22,290 nucleotides of DNA from Bigelowiella natans CCMP2755 (GCA_000320545.1 ADNK01001353.1:5001-27290), one strand, 5' to 3'. Shown: positions 9,011 through 19,151, counted from the stretch's first letter. The notes: generated by a model not told the origin, from the sequence alone. Numbers and translations are program-made.

Positions 9011-9967
9011 AGTGTGTGTGTGTGTGTCAGTTCTGTGCTCGATTTGACGAAGCGATGCAACAGCACATTCGGTTACCACCCATTAAAGAGAACATCTGTT
9101 CCTTCTCGGCGTGGTTTCGCATGGATCCTGCGATTGAAAAATACAACGGGTTCCGTAATGGAGGCGGTGGGTACTAACTCAGCAGCAACTATTACAACCG
9201 CGATAAGAACTACGGCTTGTCAATTTTCAAAGTCGATGACAAAGTATCTGGCATCTATGTCGCGGAGAGGGGAGGTTAGACAGCTTTCTTGCCGTCCTTG
9301 CTGTCGTTGTTGTCGTTTTCGTCATAGAATGTGCGTATGCACCCTTTGCGTATTTTGGAATATCGTGGTTGCGGCCGCTTCGTTGACTTCGTTTTAGCAG
9401 AACAATAAATACCAAATAGGACGAAAAAGTTGTAAGACGCAGAGAATAGTGTAAGATATGTAGTGATATACAGACTCATATACCACTACGACAACCCCAT
9501 ATTTTTCCACAGGCCCTCATTTTCGTCTTCAAACGAACGTGTGCGATGGAAAATGGCATCACATTGCCCAGACAAAATCTGATGTATATGTCGATGGGAC
9601 TCGAGTCGGTGCTCTCAGCAACAAGCTCACGCAGGCCAAGGGATCCTTTCGCATTGGTTATGGGAAAAAAGGAGAAGTTGGCTTCAGGAGCTCGAAGGGC
9701 GCCAACATTGAGATTTTCAACTTTATTCTTTTCGCAGAGACCCTTTACCCAGAGGAAATCAAAAAGTGCGCGGCAGATAAAAACGCGATGTATACTTGCA
9801 ATCCAGTTGCGTTTCTGCCGCTGTGCTCTGACTGCAGGGATATAAGTGGCAACGGATATCATGGCTCGCCATGTGATAAGAATGGGCAGAAAATTCCTTT
9901 CGAGAAGCTGCAGGCCCAGCGTGGTTCGAAGAAGGGAGACCAGGAAAGTTTAAAAAAGAAAAAATGA
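8492..9967 (+). CDS. LamG-like jellyroll (concanavalin A-like) protein with helical N-terminus
   Basis: Model: exons 8492-8635, 8730-8792, 9031-9170, 9186-9274 and 9513-9967, about 296 residues; phases agree at every junction. The first two exons give a Ser/Pro-rich start and a helical segment (FTQFLEECNLGSYKN, then ALMEAFAEKYALEKLLTLS) that loosely resembles a SAM domain. Exon 3 enters a LamG-like fold with CSFSAWFRMDPA, followed by NYGLSIFKVDD, then CDGKWHHIAQ and VYVDG, the strand pair typical of LamG/pentraxin domains, and IEIFNFILFAETLYPEEI. These domains usually bind carbohydrate or protein ligands. The tail has a second LamG-start-like motif (NPVAFLPLCSDCRDISGNGYHG region) and ends in a Lys run. 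No signal peptide is visible, so the protein may be intracellular. The junction near 9150-9185 is ambiguous. Confidence 0.72.
8929..9030 (+). repeat. (AT)n then (TG)n microsatellite ending at a splice acceptor
   Basis: 78 bp of pure AT (8929-9006) followed by a TG repeat that runs into the TCAG acceptor of exon 3 at 9030. It fills the 3' half of intron 2 (8793-9030) of the LamG gene. Confidence 0.93.
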
Positions 9968-11104
9968 CGATGACGAAAGTGGAGGAAAATGAAAAGGTAC
10001 TGATCAGTGTAGTACGATGAATAAGAAGTGGAAAAGTGCATTCTTATCTGCTACTTTCTATAACATTTTCCTGAGTTGTTGTAAAGAACCCTTCTTCATC
10101 ATCATCTTCTTCTTCTTCTTCTTCCTCTTCCTCCTCCATACCAACATCACCGTTGAGTGCCACTCTGCAGTTACTTTATGTTATGCTTCTTTCGTTAACG
10201 TACACAACCCAGAATCCAGCCGCATCGACGCGAGTTGTTACCTCCGAGTACATCCAGCTCAGCCCCGATTGATTGATGGTGGATGGGTGGCCGCGTAACA
10301 GCTGTGTGTGCATGTGTGTGTTTGATTGTGAGTGTGTGTGTGTCCTCGCGTTGTTAATAACACGTAAATGCGTCTTCATGCGCACATCTTGAAAGATGAA
10401 TATGATAGACAACCTAATGTGATGTACATTATGTATATTATATTAAATATGATATACATGTATTATATGTGTGTCGTGTCACTATGTCCACAATGAATGC
10501 ATGTTCATGATTGCCATGTACGACCACGAATCAACGAATCGGAACGTACCTACCGCTGTGACTTTGCACTTGATTGTGCTGGCGTGACCTTACTGCCTTC
10601 GTCATTCATTGCATCGATCATCATATGATGTCTGTGGACATGTGCAAATCACATTTCATTGCCACGTTACGTTTACGAGTTCCGGTCTGCTCTTCTTTGG
10701 CTAGTTGGTACCACGTGTAGGAGGCTGCAACATGCGCATGCAGGCGCGTTGCACATTGTCGCAGCCACTCCTAGCTAGACTCCTGCTAGACTCGGCCGCC
10801 CTTACCGCTGGCCTGACCACGCTAGCACGCGGCACGCGCATCGTCAGTTGTTGTTGCGCGCACGCGTGCGCGTGTCTTCTAGTCTAGGCGTTGTGGCGGC
10901 GCACGCACGTTGTTCATGGTCGTCGACCAATGCAATGCCAGAGATTAAGTGATCGCATCGATACGAGGAGTGGGCATATTAGGACTAGTATGCACTAGGT
11001 TCATCTGAATTGCAACTGAAAAAGAAACACGCGCACGCCTGTCAGGGACCGCTGCGCGTGCTGCGCTGCGCGACATCGACGACGACAGGCGGACACGGAT
11101 GCTT
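9968..11104. other. Gene-poor region downstream of the LamG gene
   Basis: Holds a TTC/TCC-rich tract at about 10095-10137, a (TG)n stretch near 10303-10343, a TATA/ATGTAT-rich segment around 10420-10470, then GC-richer sequence with repeated CGCGCACGCGTGCGCG-like palindromes near 10856-10870. Open frames are under 100 codons and show no motif. I see no gene. Confidence 0.65.
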
Positions 11105-11413
11105 TCAAATGCGATGCATTGCATGAGCGATGCTACTTCTTGAATTCAAATGGCTTCGGAGCTTCCTCGTTGTTCTCCCATGTTTGGCAGCATGATATTG
11201 TTCTTTTGTTCCATGGTGACCTCCACTGTTTTTGTCATTTGCACATTCTGTCACATGTTCATGAGCATCTTCGCCACAATCAACCAAGTCCCAAGCGCAG
11301 AAACCGCAACCACAATTGTCACACTTGAGAGCAAAACAATCCGGGAAGCCCATGAACCCAACCTGCACAAATGTGCACAAATGAATTCTCATTTGTTCTG
11401 GAATGTTAAGCAC
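11105..11413 (-). pseudogene. Degenerate IBR/RING-type zinc-finger fragment
   Basis: A minus-strand open frame carries CDNCGCGFCAWDLVDCGEDA followed by HEHVTEC, at about 11323-11243. The spacing C-x2-C-x4-C, then DCG-x-DAH-x-H and a final C matches IBR-like zinc modules of RING-type ubiquitin ligases (typically FC-x-W-C-L). Here the expected C after W is D, so one ligand is lost. Upstream, at about 11480-11490, the sequence also reads CPRC in an interrupted frame. No start, partner exons or intact domain could be assembled, so I read it as a decayed fragment. Sequence beyond the finger is not recognisable. Confidence 0.45.
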
Positions 11414-12689
11414 TGCTAATTAAGAATGACGTGGGAGTTAGCAATGTTTCATTCAAAGTCCAGAACCTTGCATCGCGGACATGAATCTGAAGCCTCAACA
11501 CCCCAATGGTCCGGATGACCCCCTGACTTTGTCTTGTCCCCTAAAAAAATTGGCAGTTGAAAATTCGTTCAACAAGCAAGGTCAATTGGTATCTTCACAA
11601 TGGACACATCTAGACCTCCGAAGCTCAAGAGAATGTGCGTCTCGATGTGTAGGCGAGCTTGGTAGACCCCCCGTTCTTTTTCATCAAGCTTCTTGAATTT
11701 CTGCAATGATTCGGACATGTTCTAAGAGAATGCTCAGGTCTCGTTTTCGAACTTGTTTGTAGCGTCTCAGCATTCTAAGAATGTTTTCATTTCGCATGCA
11801 CCGTCACTTGGACTCACCACACAGGAAATGGGCAAAGTCTCAACAATGACACAAAGTGAGCCGAATCCTATTCGTTTGTGCATTCGAGCGAGAAAGTATT
11901 TTTTGAAACTACACGGTTAATTGCATGTTGTTCCACACACACACACACACACACACGCACACACGCACACACACGCACACACACCATGAACGAGGTGTCT
12001 TTTGCTGAAACATCATTTGTCACAGGCTAGCAGGTGTGATGGTGAAATTGGACTTGCTTTCCTTCAAGAAGAAGCTGATGGCATCCCATGATTCGTGTCA
12101 ACCTGTCGCGCAATGCACCATGCTAGCATGTTGCACAAGCAGGGGCTTTGATGCTGGATTGTTCAAGAAGTTTGTGCCCTGTGAAAATCTCTAGATCTAG
12201 CCATGCTGATGATGATTTCTGGTGCAACTTCATCGTGAGCTGCAAAGTCGTGAGCTAGCTAGGTCGTCAAAGATGACAGACAACGCAACATCACATGTGC
12301 ATTGCTAGATTGGGCACATTGCATTGCAGATTGCTGTGCGTGTCCATGATGATGGACAAGGGCAACATTGCACGTGTGCACACGCACGTGTGTGTGCGTG
12401 CGTGTGCGTGTCATGCATCGCACATCACATCACCGCATCTGCAACGTGCGAAGTTTGCGCACGTGTGCAACAAAGCCATGCATGAAATGCAACAAAGCCA
12501 CGTGTGAAATGAACTCGCATTGTGCTCTGGTGTCTCACGGGATCGATGTGGATTGTCATCGTGTCCACTCGCCACGCGGACACGGTGAAGTCCTCCGCTG
12601 TGCAGTGCTCGCTTTTTTTTTCTTCTCCCTGGCCTCGTCTCGCGCGCTATCACATCGGCAACGCTTTCCAGCTTTGCGCTCTCTAGCTC
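11414..12689. other. Gene-poor region with CA/TG repeats
   Basis: Contains a (CA)n tract with CG interruptions at about 11934-11983, CACGTGTG-rich sequence near 12370-12420 and GCTAGCTAG near 12242-12256. Frames on either strand are short and repeat-derived. I see no gene, though interrupted zinc-finger-related sequence may extend into its first part. Confidence 0.6.
11934..11983 (+). repeat. (CA)n microsatellite with CG interruptions
   Basis: About 50 bp of CA repeat with periodic CGCACA interruptions, in non-coding DNA. Confidence 0.92.
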
Positions 12690-13240
12690 TCGGTGTCAGT
12701 CTCAATTGTCACTTTTCGCGTCGATCGCAGCCATTCTCGCATTCGAAACTGCATGACGACTGAGAAGAGACAGGTTAGTTGGGGACAACCTGACCCCACG
12801 TGCTCGCGTGACTGACAGGCCAGCACGTTCTGAGAGAGCTTGCACGTGCGTCCCACCGTCCCACCCCTCACACCGCTGGACCGCTTCGCAACAACCTGGC
12901 GTCTCACGCCTTGATTCCAGACTTCATCGTGAACTTTGTGCAAGTCAATGAAGGCAACTGCAGAGTTCAAGTTTTGGATTTTGCGGAGGTGAAGCACAAG
13001 CAGTTGATGCAGGTTGAAGACACGAAAGTCGGTTCCGCACGCTCCCAAACCCACCCTGCTTGTGTGTCTGTTCCGCAAGGATCATCAGTGCGTTCCAAAA
13101 AGTCATCAACTCTTGTGGTCGCAACGCCGGACATCAACTTGCCAAGAGCGTTGAGCAGGCCAATGCCCCTGCAGTTTTTGAACTCCAATTGGACCCCTTT
13201 CTCTTGAAAAGAGGTGCCGTGCGTGATGCCGCTTCTGGCA
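12690..13240 (-). mobile_element. Relic of a non-LTR (LINE-type) retrotransposon reverse transcriptase
   Basis: Reverse transcriptase motifs appear in order on the minus strand in two frames. NCRGIGLLNALGKL (about 13179-13138) matches the N-Y-R-G-I-x-L-L-N motif, and QAGWVWERA (about 13065-13039) matches the QAGF region. After a frame change near 13030 come LRKIQNLNSAVAFIDLHKVH (the F-x-D-x-x-K-A-F-D motif, about 12985-12926) and GCPQLTCLFSVVM (the G-C-x-L-S-P-x-L-F motif, about 12790-12752). The catalytic Y-A-D-D block is not found downstream. The frameshift, altered residues (H-K-V-H-D for K-K-A-F-D) and missing block show it is dead. No poly-A tail or target duplication could be defined. 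Confidence 0.75.
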
Positions 13241-13498
13241 AGGATCGTTCACAAAAGGAAAACGCACCCGCGCCTTTTTCTCCAAAAAAAGAACCATTTT
13301 GACAAGACGTTCGGTTTTTAGGTGGTGGTTTCCGAGGATTAAGAGGAACAGCCGATTCTTCCTCTTGAAGGATAAAAATGGGTTGGCTTCATGCAAAATT
13401 CCCATGCATTTTGCAGGATTTCTTCCTCGGAGTGAAATTTCAAAGCCGGCCGAGCTGGTCTACTCACACAGGTGCTCTGCGACCACACAAAAGACCCA

Positions 13499-14662
13499 AT
13501 GCCCTATCGTTGGCTATCTGCGATTGCAGTGATATCATCACTGCTTCCCGCGATGACCCGTGCTGACGCAACGACTCGACCTCAGAATGACAAGTCAGAT
13601 AGAATTAAAGGCGCATTCTTCGGGGCTCTCGTATCCGATGCTCTCTGCCTCGGGTCGCATTATGAGTATGATGCGAAGGCCATCAAGGAGGCATATAACG
13701 GGATAATAAGCGAGTACATGGCACCTGGAGAGATGATGGGAGGATCAACGCATGGAGTGGGGTGGGGAAGGCGAAATTATCATCCAGGACAGAAGAAAGG
13801 TGACCAGACTGACTATGGTGAGTACAACGTATTGGTACTGGAATACCTGGCTTCTAGAAAGGATACGGCATCCGATATCGATCTGAACGAATTCATCCCT
13901 GTCTGGGAAAAACGCGTGACCGAGAATTGGGGTTGTTGGTTATGCACGATGTCACGACAGACTCTTCAGCAAGTCAGAGGCGGTGCTCGCCATGACCAAC
14001 TAGGCGGGTTTTCAAATGCAATGGCAGTGAGAAGCGCCGCCTTATTTGCCGTGTTCGAAAGCGAAAACAGAATCAAAAAAGCAGCTAGGACGGTATCGTT
14101 TACGCACAGAAACACAGAGGCATTGGATGGTGCGGAGTTTTTTGCTCGTGTTGCTTTTGCTGTGATCACCGGGGGTATAGACCCCAGACAGGCCATCGAG
14201 GAGGTCTCAGCTAAAATGTCACCATGGATACAAACGCAAGTGAAGAAAGGCATCGAAAAGTATGAAGAGGCCACTGATCCGACATCGGCTCTCTCAAAGG
14301 AGGAATACGTTGATGATTTGGCCATGACATCTATGGCAAGGCTGTGGGATGTTGGGAAAACAGAGCCTATAAAGGTCGGGAAGGCCTCTCCAACTGAAGG
14401 CACACTCCCATCATCAGTATATATCATACTGAAATATATGGATTCTTTCATAGATGCCGTGAAAGCGAATGCGATGGTTGGTGGAGACAACGCATCTCGT
14501 GGTGTTGCAATCGGCATGGTCCTCGGAGCGTATCACGGGGTCAGGGGCATACCAGAGACTTTTTTATCATCACTTAATGCGTACGAAAAATGTGATAAAA
14601 TGCTCGAAAAATTGCCCCTGTTGCACGCAGGGACAGATCATATCCGTAAGGATGATTTGTGA
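13499..14662 (+). CDS. ADP-ribosylglycohydrolase / crystallin J1-like protein with signal peptide
   Basis: Family members remove ADP-ribose from proteins or related substrates using two metal ions; crystallin J1 is a lens-recruited relative. The intronless frame gives 387 residues from the ATG at 13499. It begins with a basic residue, a hydrophobic core (LSAIAVISSLLPA) and a likely cleavage site after TRA (residue 22), so it probably enters the secretory pathway. The family fold starts at IKGAFFGALVSDAL (36-49), followed by HYEYD, then VSFTHRNTEALDGAEFF in the middle, and GGDNASRGVAIGMVLGAYHG near the C-terminus (328-347). The canonical metal motif GGDTDT reads GGDNAS here, a form I associate with the crystallin J1/SelJ branch. 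An in-frame GTG at 13472 was passed over because the ATG creates the signal peptide. The LINE relic ends only 260 bp upstream. Confidence 0.85.
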   Translation: MPYRWLSAIAVISSLLPAMTRADATTRPQNDKSDRIKGAFFGALVSDALCLGSHYEYDAKAIKEAYNGIISEYMAPGEMMGGSTHGVGWGRRNYHPGQKKGDQTDYGEYNVLVLEYLASRKDTASDIDLNEFIPVWEKRVTENWGCWLCTMSRQTLQQVRGGARHDQLGGFSNAMAVRSAALFAVFESENRIKKAARTVSFTHRNTEALDGAEFFARVAFAVITGGIDPRQAIEEVSAKMSPWIQTQVKKGIEKYEEATDPTSALSKEEYVDDLAMTSMARLWDVGKTEPIKVGKASPTEGTLPSSVYIILKYMDSFIDAVKANAMVGGDNASRGVAIGMVLGAYHGVRGIPETFLSSLNAYEKCDKMLEKLPLLHAGTDHIRKDDL

Positions 14663-16860
14663 CCGGTGTACTCACATGCAAACAAAGGAGCTTGTGCTAG
14701 TGACATTTGAACAAAGCCGTCGTGAATTTTGCTGTGAACACATTGGATGGACAAAAAAATTGTGAATAATTGCGATGGTGTGATCTACACGGCACGTGCA
14801 TCCATCTCTCGTGTCTACTCGTCATGTTTCCTATATTCCAGCAACCTGCGATGCCGACCACAGGCGAACTTGCCAATGATGCGCTGTGCGATGCGGCCAA
14901 GTGCACACATCCGCCATCCAATCCACAAGGGTGTGTGAGCGCGCCCATTGCAGCTCACCTAGTCAAGTGCAACGCCACAATAATGATCATTGATTGACCA
15001 TGCATTGTTCGTGCACGTGCTGACAATTGCATCACAGGTCGGTGCGATGTGTGCACACGGTGCTCTTGCCTCATCCTCTCATCTAATCATCATCACTCGT
15101 CCATGGGTTCATGTGATCTAACCATGCGCACGCAGCAACTAATGTTGACAACAAGTGCTGGAATGATGCTAGAAGAATGCCATGTTGTCGTTGCCAGCCC
15201 AGTGATGTAGCCATCAAAGGCTCTGCTGTTCGCACACCCCATTGCCTGGGATGTGCGGGCTTCAGAACACAGGTGGGACAGTTCACTGTCATTGTGCTTC
15301 ACTGGTCATTCTGAACACGCAAACACACGTGCTTCCGTCACGTGTGCACTTGTGAGTGCACATCACAACCAGCTTGGTGCGTGTGCATTGCAGATACGTG
15401 CACCTGTGTGCCAATTTGACGCACGTGTGGGTGAGAACGTGTGTGCAAAAGAACACGTGTTCGCGTGCGCAAACACGAACACAGTCATTGTTGAAGGTTC
15501 AATTTGGTTGTTCACTTGTGGGACACTTAGTCGTTCACGGCTGCCTTTCCCATCGTGCAAGCTAGCAAGCTAGCTTTGACTGAAACCTGCAGGAACCCGT
15601 GCAAGAATGGCCCGAAGTGACCTTTCGGACTGCAGCAAGCTCCAGGACTCAAGAATTGCTGGAATGCACAGTTCGGCCAGTCGGCACGAACGGACTTGAC
15701 CAGTGGATTCGGTGCGATGAGGAGAAAATGAAAAAAAAAGACATTGAGGAAAAAAACTTCGAGTCCAAAGAAATGCCGTGTGTGCAGTCTTCCTTGTGTT
15801 GCGTCAATGTGTGTGCGATGATCATTGCGCACCAGTCAAACGTGTGCTGCAGCAACACACACTGGAACAACGTGCACGATCGAGAAGGTGACGTGGTGGA
15901 CGTGCGTGGGGGCACACAGGGGATCTGAACCGCCCCAGCGCCGGTCAACTGTTCCACTTTCAAGTGTTCAATGCGTGACTTGCAGGTTCGTTGTCCATCA
16001 GAATTCCGCTGGCCGGCACTTGAAAAACTGAACAATGCCAAAACGTGTGTTCGGAAGCAGGGAACTTCAACACCAAACGCACGTGGTGAGTGGTGCGCGG
16101 GATGCGTGCATCGCAGCTGAGCCATGCTAGCATGAGGTGCGACCAAGTTGCAAGCAAGAGCAGAGCAGGCACGGTTTGGTCAGATTCAGCGCTTGGCCAC
16201 AATTTCTTCTCCTCCGTCAACAAACACAACCGGTCCTGGCCATCGGGGCTCTGTGAGGCATCGTCGCCAGGGAATGTCACAGAACGACCAGGCGACCAGG
16301 CCTCTCAGAGCGAACAATGAGAACAATGAACAAGCGAGCTCGGCGGATTTCCGGAATTTCGTAAGGACGAAACAAAAGAAGATAAACTGCAACCAGGGCG
16401 AAACTTTCTACCGGAATTCGCTTGAACAGAGGGAATTTAGGGTAGACGACAAACCAAAAAAATGGATTTACACTCCGCAAATCCTCCACTCCTCAAAATT
16501 TGTCAAAAAAACATGGCGTTTTTGCATTGCGGCAACTTCCCACTTCACGAGAAGATGATTCGCAAGAGAAAAAAAAAAAAGAAACGTAGATCTAATAACT
16601 GGTGACGTACAAATAGTTTTTAGTAGTTGTGGGTTGTGGGGGAACTGACCAAGCGCTGATTCCGACTAAACCGCGCTTGCCATTCATTGTCGCAGTGCAG
16701 AATGAGGCTGGGTGCAGACATTCGAAAGGGTTTCTACGGAATTGGCAGTATTCTTACCACGTGTATTTCTCCCCCCCTGAACTTGCCAGGCTAGAGTGCA
16801 ACGCAGGAAGCTCAAATGCCTTTAAAGCCTTAAGGAAAACGTGAATATCATCAGTACGAA
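14663..16860. other. Non-coding, TG/CA-rich region between the glycohydrolase and GT8 genes
   Basis: Rich in CACGTGTG, TGTGCAC and GCTAGC motifs, including GCAAGCTAGCAAGCTAGC at 15557-15574. Many overlapping frames of 65-165 codons exist on both strands (for example minus 16146-15649 and plus 16148-16558). None has a recognisable domain, and they shadow each other. The last 300 bp before the GT8 ATG should contain its promoter. I see no gene. Confidence 0.6.
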
Positions 16861-19151
16861 ATGCCTGCAGTGTCCTCCCAATTGAAGTCAGGCAAATGTG
16901 TCTGGTTGCTGGCGCTTGTGGGGTTCCTGTTGCTTATCTTTAATAACGGCACGGTTTCTACCCAAGGACCCGCGAAGGTGGGAGGCATTTTTTTTTCTAA
17001 GAGAAAGAATGGAAATGATAATTTTGAGATTTTGGAATGTTCGAAGGGGTGAAGAAGTTTTCGACGAGATGGCCACAGTTGTGTTTTCTTTCATCTCTGT
17101 TACCCGTTTGCATCCTGATTCGCCTTCTATCGCAGTTTGTCAAGAACCTACAAACTCTGCCTACCAAGCCTACTCAGTCTGAGGACACAAAAACTTTGGA
17201 TTTTAAATTTGACGAAATTCCTAAGTGGCTCAAGAAGCAGGCATTCAATCCAAATAACACTATCGAAAAGTTCAAGCAGGGGTCTGTGTCACATCCTGGC
17301 CAAAAACGAACGATGATAAAAAATGCTTATGTGACAATGATATGTAAAACAAACTTCAGCACCTACGATGTTCCGAACGGTAATACTCATAATAATACTC
17401 CATGCAAAATGTGCGGGCTTGCTAGGATCAATGGGTACAAGTTGCGAAACAGCCTGATGCATGCAATCACCCGAGAGTTAGACCGCACCGTAGTAATTGT
17501 GCACAAAAATACAACTCAAGAAATAACTGTATATCTCAGAAAAGCATGTGTATGTAGCGTAGACTAACAACGATCACTGGTCAATTGGTAGGGCTGAGAT
17601 CTTAAATTGACAGGTATGGGCAGTGAGCTTACGGTTCTAATGCACGGGGCTGCTGTGCAAGCGATTGATAACGATAACGACACGGAATCGGTCCTCTTGT
17701 TGGTAACTGGAGGTATATGTCACGGACTTTCTCAATACCAGTTTTGGCCAGAGATACAGGTTTAACAGAGTCATTTTTGTTGTTTTCTTCTGCTCCACCA
17801 ATTGAATGGCCATTGTGATCTGTCGCGCTTAGAACTCTGCCGTGTTCCTGAATATATCGCAACATTGCATCACTCATATGGTTGGCTTTCTCTTTGAACA
17901 TTGCTTATTAATCGCAGAGAAACTATGATAGGATCATCCACCTGAAGGGGGAAACTGCACTGGAGCAACTTGTGATGCAATGGAAACACCAGAAGCACCT
18001 ATGGCTAAAACTGCATATATTCAACATGACAGAATACGACACGGTCCTGTATATTTTGGATTGCTATACCATCATGTTTGCGCACATATATTTTATTGTG
18101 CCAGTCAGTGTTTCGTCTCCTGCCACCGAGAACACGACTACATATCTCATCTTACACAGCTTTCGCCAATTCACTGCTATCACATCCGCTTATTAGGTGG
18201 TATGGATGGGCTACGACACGATGCCATATCGAAGCGTTAAAAACGCTTTCGATAGATGCAACACAAACCCGGCCAATGATCCTAACAATGCCGGGTATCC
18301 ATGCATGGCCGGCGGAAACGCTGACTTCATGATAGTGCACCCTTCCAAACAAGAGGCGGAGGCGATCTATAGCACGTTGAAGAATGAGGCTCAATTGTAA
18401 TAAACAAATCGAGAGTCTATACACCATTAGCGCTTCGAGTTGGGGATTCTGAGGGAGATGGAAGGCGGAGAGGGGGAATATATTCAGTTTTGGGTTGGTT
18501 TCTTAACCTTACATGATTAGTAGAAAAGTTATTAGTTATGATTTATTTTCCTCTACATGTACATTCCGAGTTGTTTTTCATATTCTCAAGTCCATGCCAA
18601 AGACGAATGCTTTCGCTCCTCTGCCGTCGAACACTTCTAGTTATTTTGCCATTTGAATTTGAATAGAGGCAGAGAATTATTCGCATCACTCAACATCTAA
18701 CATCGTGAATGCACACAGGTACAGCAGCGACAAATGGAGAGGATACGACAACTCTTTCTTGTTTGGCATGTACCGGGGCAGATTGCAGGCTATGGAGGTG
18801 CCGGACTACTGGCACGCTTACGTTCATCATTTTTCTGGTTATGCAAAGCCTCCTTTCCGAGCATATTGTAACTCATGGCTTCCTGAGGGCGCGTATCTTC
18901 CCGCATCGCACGCGGATTCTTTGTGGCTAGGGACATTTAACTCTACTAATCGTCCGGCATGGTGCAAAGATTTGATGACAACTCCGCAGGAATACATGTT
19001 CTGGCAGATAGCCCTTCACGAATTGAGACCTGCGGATAGAGTGAGGGTGACGAACATGTTGAATATTTCTCATCCGTTGAAAAATTTCCCAAAGGAAGCA
19101 GCGTGTAAACTTCCGAATGTGGTTCAGACTCTTACGAGATGGTGCGCATGA
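16861..19151 (+). CDS. Type II membrane glycosyltransferase of the GT8 (glycogenin/galactinol synthase-like) fold
   Basis: GT8 enzymes transfer a sugar from a nucleotide-sugar donor. Model: exons 16861-16977, 17136-17549, 17918-18043, 18197-18396 and 18719-19151, 429 residues; all phases agree (0, 0, 0, 2). Residues 14-27 form a membrane anchor after a short basic N-terminus, so it likely sits in the Golgi or ER. The GT-A fold opens with AYVTMI (103-108) and YKLRNSLMHAI, then VVIVHKN, KLHIFNMTEYDT (208-219), AGGNADFMIVHPS (257-269), RGYDNSFLF (293-300, the DQ loop) and HHFSGYAKPPF (322-332, the H-x-x-G-x-x-K-P site). At the DxD position the spliced protein reads WMGYDT (222-227), so the first Asp is Gly. 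The donor for intron 3 (GTCCTG at 18044) is weak, but homology and phase favour it. The acceptor specificity cannot be told. Confidence 0.8.
17550..17917. other. Intron 2 of the GT8 gene, with an antisense open frame
   Basis: 368 bp between a consensus donor GTATGT and an acceptor CGCAG preceded by TTAAT. On the minus strand it contains an open frame of 90 codons (17901-17629) starting MFKEKANHMSDAMLRYIQ. No domain is recognised in it; whether it is a gene is unknown. Confidence 0.6.

Noticed and set aside
8879-9397. Plus-strand 172-codon frame through the AT repeat
   Set aside because: Tyr-Ile repeat translation in the wrong frame relative to the LamG exons.
11150-11419. Plus-strand frame of 89 codons with hydrophobic runs
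   Set aside because: Antisense to the Cys/His-patterned minus frame, which is the more meaningful reading.
13472-13498. GTG start nine codons upstream for the glycohydrolase
   Set aside because: Non-ATG start in a eukaryote, and it would bury the signal peptide that begins at the ATG.
15649-16146. Minus-strand frame of 165 codons
   Set aside because: No recognisable motif, several overlapping competitors, and TG/CA-rich sequence with few stops by composition.
18197-18400. A free-standing 67-codon gene
   Set aside because: It is exon 4 of the GT8 gene: bounded by TTAG and GTAATA and carrying GT8 motifs.
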